Numbered from the stretch's first letter, positions 1 through 8,233 are shown. The stretch: DNA of 35,730 nucleotides from Betaproteobacteria bacterium (GCA_025358155.1 JANYKR010000079.1:1-35730), one strand, 5' to 3'. Made by a program: numbers and translations. Notes: generated by a model from the sequence alone, not told the origin.

Positions 1-482
1 GGCAGCGGGTCGGGCAGGCTGTAGTCGTCGATGTAGGTGTCGAGCCGGTCCATCAGGTTGAAGTGCGGATCGCTGAACAACTTCTTGAGCGCCGCGTTGC
101 GCACGCCCGCATCGACGCCGGGCTGCACAAACCGGCCGTAGTCGGAGTCGCGGTTGAGCAGGTCGACATCGGCCAGGGTGGGCGCTGCGGGCTGGGGTGG
201 TGGCAGAGGCGGCGTGGGCGGCTTGCTTTGCTGCGAGTCGGCCGGCGCCAGTGCTGTGGGGCTTGGGTCAGCGAGCCGCTCAGTGCCCTGCAGCGGGGTG
301 GGCGCGACAAGCGGGGCCAGGTCGGCCGACAGGTGGGTCGACTGCAGACGCTCGGCCGGCACGCCGCCCTGGCGCACCAGCGCCTTGCGGCGCGACCAGC
401 GCGACAAAAAGCCACCGGCCTCGTTCTCGGCCTCGGCCGCGCGGGCGCCGTCCGCTGGCAGGCGTGAATCAGGCCCTGCCAT
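1..482 (-). CDS. DUF3306 domain protein, partial (cut by window edge)
   Basis: The minus-strand frame is open from an ATG at 482-480 to the window edge, giving about 160 residues without a stop. Near the start it reads GGFLSRWSRRK, the opening I associate with DUF3306 proteins. A Pro/Ala-rich low-complexity stretch follows (about residues 75-100), then a conserved end containing LKKLFSDPHFNLMDRLD. The start codon shares bases with the DUF3305 stop (TGATG, 484-480), so the two are translationally coupled. Genes of this type accompany formate dehydrogenase clusters in betaproteobacteria; their biochemical role is unknown to me. The C-terminus lies outside the window. Further FDH accessory genes, such as a TorD-like chaperone or a ferredoxin, might follow off the left edge, which is inference. 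Confidence 0.8.
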   Translation of the reverse strand, partial: MAGPDSRLPADGARAAEAENEAGGFLSRWSRRKALVRQGGVPAERLQSTHLSADLAPLVAPTPLQGTERLADPSPTALAPADSQQSKPPTPPLPPPQPAAPTLADVDLLNRDSDYGRFVQPGVDAGVRNAALKKLFSDPHFNLMDRLDTYIDDYSLPDPL

Positions 483-961
483 CAGCGCTGGCCCGGTGGT
501 TTGAAGGACTGCGGCCGGCGCCGCTGCTTGACCTCTGGCCGGTAGTGCTCGTCAACAAAGGCCTGCAGCAGCGCGGCGATCTCGTCGGACAGGGGCAGGT
601 TGTCCACCCGCTCCTGGGCGTCGAGCTGGCGCCCGGCCTCGTTGTAGGACAGCGTCACCCATTCGGGCCAGGCACGCGACGGGTCATCGTCGTCGATGCG
701 CCACATCACGAACCAGACTGGCGCGCCCGAACTCAGGTTGAGGTAGTAGCCCTCGGCTTCGTCGCGGTGCAGGGAGACCAGCAGCCCCGGGTGCAGCATC
801 TGGGCGGTGCGGCCATCGTCTCGCAGGGTGCGCGGCAGCTGGCCGAAGCCGCCCTCATCGATCACCACCTCGGCAATGCGAAAGCCCCAGGCCTCCCAGG
901 CGTTGGGCTGGCGCTGACGTTCGATCACCACCGCGACGGGGATGTTGGGCCGCTGTTGCAT
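482..961 (-). CDS. DUF3305 domain protein, FDH-associated
   Basis: This is a 159-residue soluble protein beginning MQQRPNIPVAVVIERQ, with conserved-looking WEAWGF, LHRDEAEGYYLNLSS and PVWFVMWR segments. I assign it to DUF3305 from these and from the overlapping DUF3306 partner. It has no signal peptide or membrane segment and ends in a basic, proline-containing tail. Its function is unknown; in related genomes it travels with DUF3306 next to formate dehydrogenase genes, which suggests a role in FDH maturation or assembly (inference). It lies 161 bp downstream of the kinase stop, on the same strand, with its own dyad site at 990-1003, so it probably has a separate promoter. The Shine-Dalgarno match is weak (GGCAGG). 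Confidence 0.8.
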   Translation of the reverse strand: MQQRPNIPVAVVIERQRQPNAWEAWGFRIAEVVIDEGGFGQLPRTLRDDGRTAQMLHPGLLVSLHRDEAEGYYLNLSSGAPVWFVMWRIDDDDPSRAWPEWVTLSYNEAGRQLDAQERVDNLPLSDEIAALLQAFVDEHYRPEVKQRRRPQSFKPPGQR

Positions 962-988
962 AACCTGCCGAGTCTAGCGGCGGCGCTG

Positions 989-1003
989 GCGACAGGTTGT
1001 CGC
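989..1003. promoter_or_regulatory. Dyad-symmetric operator-like site upstream of DUF3305
   Basis: GCGACAGGTTGTCGC is symmetric in its outer six base pairs (GCGACA / TGTCGC). The 14 bases at 990-1003 match 4863-4876, in front of the FDH operon, at 13 positions. It sits about 30 bp upstream of the DUF3305 start. If the TAGACT at 976-971 (minus strand) is a -10 box, the site would cover the -35 region. The repeat is seen directly; regulator binding is inferred. Confidence 0.6.
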
Positions 1004-1122
1004 AGCCGGCCCGCAGCGCGGCAAGCGAGGGTTTATCCGGATCAGGCGTGGACAGGCTGGCCACAGCGTTGGCCAATCGTCCTCAGGCCTTGTTCCCCAG
1101 GGCTGACCCAGCGGGCTCGACC

Positions 1123-3249
1123 TCAAGCCGCGCTGGCCGGCGCCGGCTCACACAGCAAGCGCACCGTCATGCAGGCACCAGGCCCTTCGGCAGTCGGCCG
1201 GTTGCTGGCCAGGATGTCGCCACCGTAGCGCTCGACGATGCCGCGGCTGATCCACAAGCCCAGGCCGGTACCCTCCTTCTTGCGGGTGACAAAGGGCTGG
1301 AAGAGCTCACGCAGCAGGTCCTCGCCCATGCCGGCGCCGGTGTCTTTGACCTCGATCTGCAGGCCGGGCTGGCCGCCGGGGGCGTCCCAATCGGCGGTGG
1401 ACAGCGCCAGCGTGCCACCGTGGGGCATGGCTTGCACGGCATTGACGATCAGGTTGACCAGCACCTGCTGCAGCTCTTGCCGGTTGATGCCGGCTTGGCG
1501 GGTGCCGCGAAAGTCGCGCAGCACCTGGATTCGGGTGTGGGCCAGCAGGTGGCCGGTGAGCACCAGACTGTCGTCCAGTGCCTGGCCGGCCGATACTGCC
1601 TCGATGTAGCCCGCAAATTCATTGGGCCGGGCAAACTGCAGCAGCTGGGTGACGATCAGCCGCATGCGCTCGATTTGCTGGTCGGCCAGCGCCAGCTCAG
1701 GCTTGACGCGCTGTGCATCGGCACCCAGCAGCTCACGCACCAGGTCCAGATTGCCCTGGATCACCGCGATCGGGTTGTTCACCTCGTGCGCGATGCTGGC
1801 GGTGAGCTGGCCGACGGCGGCCATTTTCTCGCTGCGCAGCAACTGGGCCTGGGCGGCTTCCAGGGCGGCGGTGCGGTTGGCCAGCGCCAGGGTGCGCTCG
1901 GCCACCTTGGCGTCGAGCTCGGCGTTCCAGCGTTGCAGCGCGGCGGTGTTGTCGGCGACGGTGTCGAGCAAGTGGTCGAGGTGGCCGGCGAGCGCGCCAA
2001 TCTCATCTTGGCTGGCGACTGGCCCGACCCGGGCGCCCAGAGCGCCGCCCTCGACTTGCCGCAGCGTGCGGTCCATTTGCTCGATCGGCTGGAAGATGGC
2101 GCGAGCCCGGCGCGCCGACCACAGCGCAGCGACGATCATCACCGCAAAAAACACCGCACCAATGCCGGCCAGCACGCCGTACTTCATCAGCGTGAAGGGC
2201 CGCTCCAGGTAGCCTACGTAGAGCATGCCGACCCGCTGGCCGGTCGCGTCGCTGAGCGGTTGGTAGGCCGAGACGTACCAGTCGCTGACCACAAAGGCCC
2301 GGTCCAGCCAGGTGTTGCCCTGGCCCAGCACCGCCTCGCGCACCGTCGCCGATACCCTCGTGCCGATGGCGCGTTGCTCTCCGCTGCCGGCCCCCGCCGC
2401 GCCGTCGAACAGCCGCACGTTGGTGGAAATGCGCACATCGTCCAAAAACAAGGTGGCCGTGCCCTGGCTGCCAAAGGGCAACGCGCCCTCGGGGTAGACG
2501 ATGTGGTTGATGTGGTCGATGAACGGCAGGTTGTGGTTGAGCAGCACACCCGCCTGGACCCAGGCCAGCAAGCGGCCGTCGACCGAGCGCACCGGCGCCA
2601 TGGCCCGCACCACCATCGCCCGGTCCTCCTGACGACGGCTGCTGGGCTGGGCTTGCTGGGTGGCCACCAGCGGCACGGCCACGCGCTGGCGCAGCGCCGG
2701 CGACAACAATCCCTGGGCGGCAGGCAGCAAAACGGCAACAGCAGCGCTGGGGCGACTGGCCGATCCGCCATTGACTTGCGGCGGCGGCGCTGAGTTGTCA
2801 CCAGGGGCAAGGTCACCCTCACTGACACCGTCAAAGTCGGCCAACAACAATCGGCCGTCGGGCGCTCGCAGGTTGATGAAATCGAGCCCCTCACGGTCTT
2901 TGACCTGACCCAGCAGCCGCTGCAAGGCTGCGCGGTCAGCGAGAGTTGGCTCGCTGGCGGTTGCAGCAGACCGGGCTGCCAGCGCTGCATACAGAGCTTG
3001 TGAGTCCGCCACTGCGCCGGTGCTGGCCGCCACCTCGCCCAGCACCCGGTCAAAGTAGCCGTGCGCCACCGCCAGGTCAGAGCGCACCTTGGTGATCAAC
3101 AGCCGGTCCAGCGCGGCATTGCCCCAGACCAGCAACACCAGGCCCAGCAACGGCAGCACGCCCACCAAGGGCAGCAGCACCATCGCCAGCAACTTGCGGC
3201 GGACCGGCCAGGCAGCGAAATGGCTGAGGCCGGGCCAGCGCAGCGTCAC
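1123..3249 (-). CDS. Sensor histidine kinase (NtrB/DctB type), FDH-linked
   Basis: I chose the GTG at 3249, which overlaps the stop of the response regulator (GTGA); the frame runs further upstream but only inside that gene. The protein is 708 residues. It has a basic N-terminus, TM1 about 22-42, a large periplasmic region about 43-355 that looks like a Cache-type sensor, TM2 about 356-378, HAMP about 380-432 and a coiled coil to about 475. The HisKA phospho-acceptor is His488 in SIAHEVNNP. The ATPase domain has an N box (N599, N603), DTGAGMG (636-642) and GTGLGL (660-665). It should autophosphorylate and pass phosphate to the upstream regulator. The signal is unknown; formate or a related small acid is plausible from context only. 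Confidence 0.9.
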   Translation of the reverse strand: MTLRWPGLSHFAAWPVRRKLLAMVLLPLVGVLPLLGLVLLVWGNAALDRLLITKVRSDLAVAHGYFDRVLGEVAASTGAVADSQALYAALAARSAATASEPTLADRAALQRLLGQVKDREGLDFINLRAPDGRLLLADFDGVSEGDLAPGDNSAPPPQVNGGSASRPSAAVAVLLPAAQGLLSPALRQRVAVPLVATQQAQPSSRRQEDRAMVVRAMAPVRSVDGRLLAWVQAGVLLNHNLPFIDHINHIVYPEGALPFGSQGTATLFLDDVRISTNVRLFDGAAGAGSGEQRAIGTRVSATVREAVLGQGNTWLDRAFVVSDWYVSAYQPLSDATGQRVGMLYVGYLERPFTLMKYGVLAGIGAVFFAVMIVAALWSARRARAIFQPIEQMDRTLRQVEGGALGARVGPVASQDEIGALAGHLDHLLDTVADNTAALQRWNAELDAKVAERTLALANRTAALEAAQAQLLRSEKMAAVGQLTASIAHEVNNPIAVIQGNLDLVRELLGADAQRVKPELALADQQIERMRLIVTQLLQFARPNEFAGYIEAVSAGQALDDSLVLTGHLLAHTRIQVLRDFRGTRQAGINRQELQQVLVNLIVNAVQAMPHGGTLALSTADWDAPGGQPGLQIEVKDTGAGMGEDLLRELFQPFVTRKKEGTGLGLWISRGIVERYGGDILASNRPTAEGPGACMTVRLLCEPAPASAA

Positions 3250-4700
3250 GGCGCCAGCGCCCAGTCGGCCACGCGGCGCTCCAGCGTGCGGCGTGAGATA
3301 CCCAGCAACTGGGCAGCCCGGGTCTTGTCGCCGGCCACGCCGGCCAGCACGGCCTGGATGTGTTGTTTCTCCAACGTCAACAAGTCGGTGGTGGCGCTGG
3401 GCTGGGCCTGCAGGCGCGGGTTCAAGCCTGCCGACCACGGGCTGCCAGTGCGGTCCATTTGCCGGTTCAAGCCCTGGTACAGCGCCGAGACATTGAGCGC
3501 CCCCAGGATCAGTGAGCGCTCGATCAGGTTGCGCAGCTCGCGCACATTGCCCGGCCAGTCGTACTGCTGCAGGTAGCCCAGTTCGTCATCGCTGACGGCG
3601 ATGGGCGGCACGCCCAGTTGCGGCGCGAGGCTGTCGATGAAGTGGGCCACCAGCGCGGCCATGTCCTCCTTGTGCGCGCGCAGCGGCGGCAGGTTGATCT
3701 CGACCACCTGCAGCCGGTAGTACAAATCCTTGCGAAAGCGCCCTGCCGCCACCTCGTCGGCCAGCCGGCGGTGGGTGGCGGCAACGATGCGCACATCCAC
3801 CGGGATTTGTTGCTCACTGCCGACCGGGCGGATGCGGCGGTCCTCCAGCACCCGCAACAAGGTGGCTTGCTGTGGCAGCGGCAGCTCGCCAATCTCGTCC
3901 AGAAACAGCGTGCCGCCTTGGGCATACACAAACAAGCCGTCGCGACCCGGCCGGCGTGCTGGCAGCCCGTCCCGGTCGCCGCCCTGGGCTTGGCCAAACA
4001 GCTCTGCATCGATCAGCTCGGGCAGCAAGGTCGCGCAGTTGACCGGGACAAAAGGCCCGGCCGCGCGCGCGCTGTTGTGGTGCAGCGCCAGCGCCGCCAG
4101 CTCCTTGCCGGTGCCCGACTCGCCGCTCAGCAGCACCGTGCTGTCGACCGCTGCCACCCGCTGCAGTGCCGCCTGCAAGCCCTTGATGGCGAGCGAGCCG
4201 CCCACCAGCCCGTCGGCGCAAGGCGTGCGCTGCAACAGCGCGCGCCGCAGCACCCAGTTTTCACGCCGCAAGAGCGCCCGCTCCAGGCCCTGCCGCACGG
4301 CGTTGAGCACCTGCGTCACCCGGAACGGCTTGAGCAAAAAGTCGCTGGCACCGGCGCGCAAGGCCTCGATCGCGGTCTCCAGGTCGGCAAAGGCGGTGAT
4401 CAGCACCACCTCGCCGGCAAAACCGCGCCCGCGCAAGTCGCGCAGCCAGGCGATGCCGCTTTGGCCCGGCAGGCTGACGTCCAGCACGATCAGGTCAAAC
4501 CGGTGGCGCCGCACCAACTCATCCGCCAACTCGGCAGACGCTGCAACCTGCACGCTGCCCACCCGCGTGGCCAAGGTCTTGGCCAGGAAGTTGCACATCC
4601 CCGGCTCGTCGTCCACCACCAGCACGGCAGCGAGCGGCCAGCGCTCGGGCGGGTTGGGGTTGGCTGGCGCCGGCGGGGTAAGCGCGGTGGGGGCAGGCAT
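3246..4700 (-). CDS. NtrC-family response regulator without GAFTGA motif
   Basis: The protein is 484 residues in three domains. The receiver has acidic residues at 30-31, phospho-acceptor Asp74, Thr102 and Lys124. The AAA+ domain has Walker A GESGTGKE at 193-200 and Walker B TLFLDE at 264-269. The C-terminal Fis-type helix-turn-helix is at about 440-480 (GDKTRAAQLLGISRRTLERR). At the position of the sigma-54 contact loop it reads GGDRDG (about 240-245), not GAFTGA. Known GAFTGA-less members such as TyrR and Rhodobacter capsulatus NtrC act at sigma-70 promoters, so I infer sigma-54-independent control here. It forms an operon with the kinase (GTGA overlap) and is divergent from the FDH operon, its likely target. 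The 14-residue start to the Pro-rich leader is plausible; a later start is possible. Confidence 0.92.
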   Translation of the reverse strand: MPAPTALTPPAPANPNPPERWPLAAVLVVDDEPGMCNFLAKTLATRVGSVQVAASAELADELVRRHRFDLIVLDVSLPGQSGIAWLRDLRGRGFAGEVVLITAFADLETAIEALRAGASDFLLKPFRVTQVLNAVRQGLERALLRRENWVLRRALLQRTPCADGLVGGSLAIKGLQAALQRVAAVDSTVLLSGESGTGKELAALALHHNSARAAGPFVPVNCATLLPELIDAELFGQAQGGDRDGLPARRPGRDGLFVYAQGGTLFLDEIGELPLPQQATLLRVLEDRRIRPVGSEQQIPVDVRIVAATHRRLADEVAAGRFRKDLYYRLQVVEINLPPLRAHKEDMAALVAHFIDSLAPQLGVPPIAVSDDELGYLQQYDWPGNVRELRNLIERSLILGALNVSALYQGLNRQMDRTGSPWSAGLNPRLQAQPSATTDLLTLEKQHIQAVLAGVAGDKTRAAQLLGISRRTLERRVADWALAP

Positions 4701-4731
4701 GACTTAAAAATTGGGCGGCAAAGTTGCCTGG

Positions 4732-4737
4732 ATTGTA
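4732..4737 (-). promoter_or_regulatory. Possible -10 box for the regulator-kinase operon
   Basis: Read on the minus strand this is TACAAT, five of six matches to the sigma-70 -10 consensus, 32 bp upstream of the regulator ATG. No good -35 box lies 16-18 bp further upstream. It could therefore need an activator or be a chance match. Confidence 0.3.
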
Positions 4738-4841
4738 GGAATGCCGGAGCCAGAGCGTCCGATGCGCCGGGGGTGTTCTCAGCGCCCAGCGTCGCCTGTG
4801 CGTTGGGTCACCCATGTTCGCGGCCGCCGCACCTTGGTTCT

Positions 4842-4876
4842 GACAGCTTGTCTGACGCGTCACGACAAGTTGTCGC
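4842..4876. promoter_or_regulatory. Paired operator-like sites upstream of the FDH operon
   Basis: There are two dyads: GACAGCTTGTC at 4842-4852 and CGACAAGTTGTCG at 4863-4875. Their centres are 22 bp apart, close to two helical turns, so dimers bound to both would lie on the same DNA face. Measured from the predicted start of transcription near 4935, the centres fall at about -88 and -66, typical for upstream activator binding. The second site recurs at 990-1003. The divergent NtrC-like regulator is the obvious candidate ligand (inference). Confidence 0.6.
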
Positions 4877-4899
4877 GGCCTACCCCGGGAGCCCCCTGA

Positions 4900-4928
4900 T
4901 TGCCATCGGGTAAACGCTGAGCGCTAAT
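4900..4928 (+). promoter_or_regulatory. Predicted sigma-70-type promoter of the FDH operon
   Basis: A TTGCCA (-35, five of six matches) at 4900-4905 is followed after 17 bp by GCTAAT (-10, four of six matches) at 4923-4928, placing transcription start near 4935. I looked for a -24/-12 sigma-54 element with GG-N10-GC spacing in the promoter-proximal part and found none convincing. This fits a regulator lacking GAFTGA. Confidence 0.45.
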
Positions 4929-4942
4929 CCGGGTTGATGATA

Positions 4943-4965
4943 TGCAGGCCCGTGCATGGGCCTGC
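4943..4965 (+). promoter_or_regulatory. Hairpin in the FDH operon leader
   Basis: The arms GCAGGCCC (4944-4951) and GGGCCTGC (4958-4965) are perfectly complementary. A possible G-U pair extends the stem to nine pairs around a TGCA loop. The hairpin lies near the predicted 5' end of the mRNA and ends five bases before the Shine-Dalgarno AGGAG (4971-4975). It could stabilise the transcript or affect translation of the first gene. I see no T-run, so it is not a standard terminator. Confidence 0.5.
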
Positions 4966-4981
4966 TCACCAGGAGCCGCTG

Positions 4982-5194
4982 ATGAGCAAGTCTGAATCCA
5001 CCCCCCTGTCACGCCGCCGGCTGTTTGCTGGCGCCGGCACCGCCGGTGCGCTGGCGGCCGCTGCCGCCGTGTTGCCGTTGCAGCGCGAGGCCGCGCCGGT
5101 GGCGGCGCCGACGCCCAAGCCCGCACCTGAGGCGGGTGGCGGTTACCAGCTCAGCGCCCATGTTCAGCGCTACTACCAGACCGCCAAGGTCTGA
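4982..5194 (+). CDS. Small Tat-signal protein, first gene of FDH operon
   Basis: This 70-residue protein carries a twin-arginine motif, SRRRLFAGAG, at about residues 9-18. A hydrophobic Ala-rich segment, a Pro/Ala linker and a short conserved-looking C-terminus (YQLSAHVQRYYQTAKV) follow. The ATG at 4982 has AGGAG five bases upstream; an in-frame start further upstream lacks this. It lies 15 bp before the catalytic subunit gene. Proteins like this head many proteobacterial FDH operons and are often labelled only as formate dehydrogenase. Its function is not known to me. The mature part after signal removal would be only about 35-40 residues, so it may instead remain membrane-anchored and help assembly (inference). 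Confidence 0.8.
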   Translation: MSKSESTPLSRRRLFAGAGTAGALAAAAAVLPLQREAAPVAAPTPKPAPEAGGGYQLSAHVQRYYQTAKV

Positions 5195-5209
5195 GACCGG
5201 AGACACCCC

Positions 5210-8209
5210 ATGTTGCTGACACGCAAGTCCGGACCTTCCAGCGCCTCTGGCATGGCCCACTCCGGCCGAGTCGCCTCTGGCTTGGTCAACAGCCTGTCGC
5301 GCGGCATGGCGCGCGCCATCCCGACGATGGACCGGCGTGCCTTTTTGCGCCGCTCCGGCCTCGGCGTGGGCGCCGGCATCGCGGCCTCTCAGCTGCTGCT
5401 GGTCAAGAAGGTGCAGGCGGCTGACCCCGGCAAGGCTGCGTCTGGCGCAGCCAAGACCGTGGTGGTCAAGCGCACGGTCTGCGGCCACTGCTCGGTGGGT
5501 TGTGCGGTTGATGCCGTGGTCGAAAACGGTGTCTGGGTGCGCCAGGAGCCGGTGTTCGACTCGCCCATCAACCTGGGCGCGCACTGTGCCAAGGGTGCTG
5601 CGCTGCGTGAGCACGGCCACGGCGAGTACCGCCTCAAGTACCCGATGAAGCTGGTGGACGGCAAGTACCAGCGCATCGGCTGGGACCAGGCGCTCAACGA
5701 GATCAGCGCCAGGATGCTGGACTTGCGCAAGCAGAGCGGGCCCGACTCGATCTTTGTGGTCGGGTCGAGCAAGCACAACAACGAGCAGGCCTACCTGCTG
5801 CGCAAATGGATCAGCTTCTGGGGCAGCAACAACACCGACCACCAGGCGCGCATCTGCCACTCCACCACGGTGGCCGGCGTGGCCAATACCTGGGGGTATG
5901 GCGCGATGACCAACTCCTACAACGACATGCAGAACAGCAAGGCTGCGCTCTACATCGGCAGCAATGCCGCTGAGGCGCATCCGGTGTCGATGCTGCACCT
6001 GCTGCACGCCAAGGAGAACGGCTGCAAGGTCATCGTGGTCGACCCCCGCTTTACCCGCACCGCCGCCAAGGCGGATGACTTCGTGCGTATCCGCTCAGGC
6101 TCGGACATCCCGTTCCTGTTCGGCGTGATGCACCACATCTTCAAGAACGGCTGGGAAGACAAGCAGTACCTGGAAGACCGGGTCTACGGCATGGCCAAGG
6201 TGCGCGAGGAGTGCCTCACCAAATGGACCCCCGACGCGGTTCTGGAGGCCTGCGGGGTTGACGAGGCCACCTGCTACAAAGTGGCCAAGACCATGGCCGA
6301 CAACCGCCCCAGCACCATCGTCTGGTGCATGGGCCAGACCCAGCACACCATCGGCAATGCCATCGTGCGGGCATCCTGCCTACTGCAGCTGGCGCTGGGC
6401 AATGTGGGCAAGTCGGGCGGTGGCACCAACATCTTCCGCGGCCACGACAACGTGCAAGGCGCCACCGACGTCGGCCCCAACCCCGACAGCTTGCCCGGCT
6501 ACTACGGCCTGGTCGAGGGCTCGTGGAAACACTTTGCCAAGGCCTGGGGCGTTGACTTCGAGTGGATCAAGAAGCAGTACGCGCCGGGCATGATGACCAA
6601 GCCCGGCATGACCGTGTCGCGCTGGATCGACGGCGTGCTCGAGAAGAACGAGCTGATCGACCAGGACAGCAACCTGCGCGGCCTGTTCTTCTGGGGCCAT
6701 GCACCCAACTCACAGACCCGTGGTCTGGAGATGAAAAAGGCGATGGACAAGCTCGACCTGCTGGTCGTGATCGATCCGTTCCCGTCAGCCACCGCCGCGA
6801 TGGCGGCCATGCCCGGCAACCCCGACGACCAGAACAAGAACCGGGCGGTCTACCTGCTGCCGGCCTGCACCCAGTTCGAGAACGCCGGTTCTGTCACCGC
6901 ATCCAACCGGTCGATTCAGTGGCGCGAACAGGTCATCGAGCCGCTCTGGGAGTCGCGCACCGACCACATGATCATGTACCAGCTGGCCCAAAAGCTCGGC
7001 TTCGACAAGGAACTGGTCAAGAACTACAAGATGGTCGCGGGCAAGGGTGGGATGATGGAACCCGAGGTCGAGTCGATCCTGCGCGAAATCAACCGGAGTG
7101 TCTGGACCGTCGGCTACACCGGCCACAGCCCCGAGCGGCTCAAGGCCCACATGCGCAACATGAATGTCTTTGACGTCAAGACGCTCAAGGCCAAGGGTGG
7201 TATTGACAAAGAGACGGGTTACAGCCTGGACGGCGACTACTTCGGCCTGCCCTGGCCCTGTTACGGCACACCGGAGCTGAAACACCCGGGCACGCCCAAC
7301 CTCTACGACACCAGCAAGCATGTGATGGACGGCGGCGGCAACTTCCGCGCCAACTTCGGGGTCGAGCGGGAGGGGGTTTCGCTGCTCGCGGGCGATGGCT
7401 CGCACAGCCTGGGCGCTGACCTGACCACCGGTTACCCTGAGTTCGACCATTTGTTGCTCAAGAAACTGGGCTGGTGGGGTGACCTGACCGAGGCCGAGCA
7501 GAAGGCCGCCGACGGCAAGAACTGGAAGACCGACAGCTCCGGCGGCATCATCCGCGTGGCCATGAAGGTGCACGGCTGCCACCCGTTTGGCAATGCCAAG
7601 GCACGCGCCGTGGTCTGGAACTTCCCCGACCCCATCCCGCAGCACCGCGAGCCGCTCTACAGCACCCGGGCCGACCTGGTCGCAAAGTACCCGACCCATG
7701 AGGACAAAAAGTCGTTCTGGCGCCTGCCCACGCTGTTCAAGAGCGTGCAGGAGAAAAACAAGGACATCGGCAAGACCTTCCCGCTGATCATGTCCAGCGG
7801 CCGTCTGGTCGAGTACGAGGGCGGCGGCGAAGAAACCCGGTCCAACCCCTGGCTGGCCGAGTTGCAGCAAGAGATGTTTGTCGAGATCAACCCCAAAGCC
7901 GCCAACGATCGGGGCATCCGCAACGGCGAGGATGTCTGGCTCAGGACGCCGCCGATGGTAGGTGTGCCCGGCTTCAAGGGCATCAAGGTCAAGGCCATGG
8001 TGACCGAGCGGGTAGACGCCGAGACCGTCTGGCTGCCGTTCCACTTCTCGGGTCGCCTGGGCGGCGTGGACCTGGCGCCCTACTACCCGGCCGGCGCGAT
8101 GCCGGTGATCCGCGGCGAGTCGGTCAACACCGCCACCACCTACGGTTACGACAGTGTGACGATGATGCAAGAGTCGAAAACGACGGTTTGCCAGATTGAA
8201 CGCGTCTGA
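5210..8209 (+). CDS. fdhA: Formate dehydrogenase catalytic (alpha) subunit
   Basis: This 999-residue molybdopterin oxidoreductase oxidises formate to CO2 at a bis-MGD Mo/W centre. A Tat motif (DRRAFLRRSG, about 41-50) follows an unusually long n-region of 40 residues, so it should be exported folded with its beta partner. The N-terminal [4Fe-4S] site is Cys91, Cys94, Cys98, Cys126. The metal-ligand residue is Cys216 in RICHSTT (codon TGC at 5855), where E. coli FdnG has selenocysteine. The His after it is the expected catalytic partner. The C-terminal molybdopterin dinucleotide-binding domain occupies about the last 130 residues. The start has CGGAG seven bases upstream. The gene lies in a tightly spaced operon with the beta subunit and small accessory genes. 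Confidence 0.96.
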   Translation: MLLTRKSGPSSASGMAHSGRVASGLVNSLSRGMARAIPTMDRRAFLRRSGLGVGAGIAASQLLLVKKVQAADPGKAASGAAKTVVVKRTVCGHCSVGCAVDAVVENGVWVRQEPVFDSPINLGAHCAKGAALREHGHGEYRLKYPMKLVDGKYQRIGWDQALNEISARMLDLRKQSGPDSIFVVGSSKHNNEQAYLLRKWISFWGSNNTDHQARICHSTTVAGVANTWGYGAMTNSYNDMQNSKAALYIGSNAAEAHPVSMLHLLHAKENGCKVIVVDPRFTRTAAKADDFVRIRSGSDIPFLFGVMHHIFKNGWEDKQYLEDRVYGMAKVREECLTKWTPDAVLEACGVDEATCYKVAKTMADNRPSTIVWCMGQTQHTIGNAIVRASCLLQLALGNVGKSGGGTNIFRGHDNVQGATDVGPNPDSLPGYYGLVEGSWKHFAKAWGVDFEWIKKQYAPGMMTKPGMTVSRWIDGVLEKNELIDQDSNLRGLFFWGHAPNSQTRGLEMKKAMDKLDLLVVIDPFPSATAAMAAMPGNPDDQNKNRAVYLLPACTQFENAGSVTASNRSIQWREQVIEPLWESRTDHMIMYQLAQKLGFDKELVKNYKMVAGKGGMMEPEVESILREINRSVWTVGYTGHSPERLKAHMRNMNVFDVKTLKAKGGIDKETGYSLDGDYFGLPWPCYGTPELKHPGTPNLYDTSKHVMDGGGNFRANFGVEREGVSLLAGDGSHSLGADLTTGYPEFDHLLLKKLGWWGDLTEAEQKAADGKNWKTDSSGGIIRVAMKVHGCHPFGNAKARAVVWNFPDPIPQHREPLYSTRADLVAKYPTHEDKKSFWRLPTLFKSVQEKNKDIGKTFPLIMSSGRLVEYEGGGEETRSNPWLAELQQEMFVEINPKAANDRGIRNGEDVWLRTPPMVGVPGFKGIKVKAMVTERVDAETVWLPFHFSGRLGGVDLAPYYPAGAMPVIRGESVNTATTYGYDSVTMMQESKTTVCQIERV

Positions 8210-8233
8210 CCCCAGCACAGTAGAGGACTTTCC

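Noticed and set aside
1058-1075. TGGCCA inverted repeats as a terminator for the kinase operon
   Set aside because: The arms are only six bases, each is itself palindromic, and no T-run follows on the minus strand.
997-2793. Very long plus-strand open frame opposite the kinase
   Set aside because: It is the antisense shadow of a clear histidine kinase; it is His/Gln/Arg-rich without domain motifs, as expected from the third-position GC bias.
4713-4728. GG-N10-GC spacing (GGGCGG-N5-TTGCC) as a sigma-54 promoter for FDH
   Set aside because: It matches only the invariant dinucleotides, lies about 255 bp before the first gene and upstream of the operators, and the local regulator lacks GAFTGA.
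5855-5857. Selenocysteine at the FDH active site
   Set aside because: The codon is TGC, an ordinary Cys, so no UGA recoding or SECIS element is needed.
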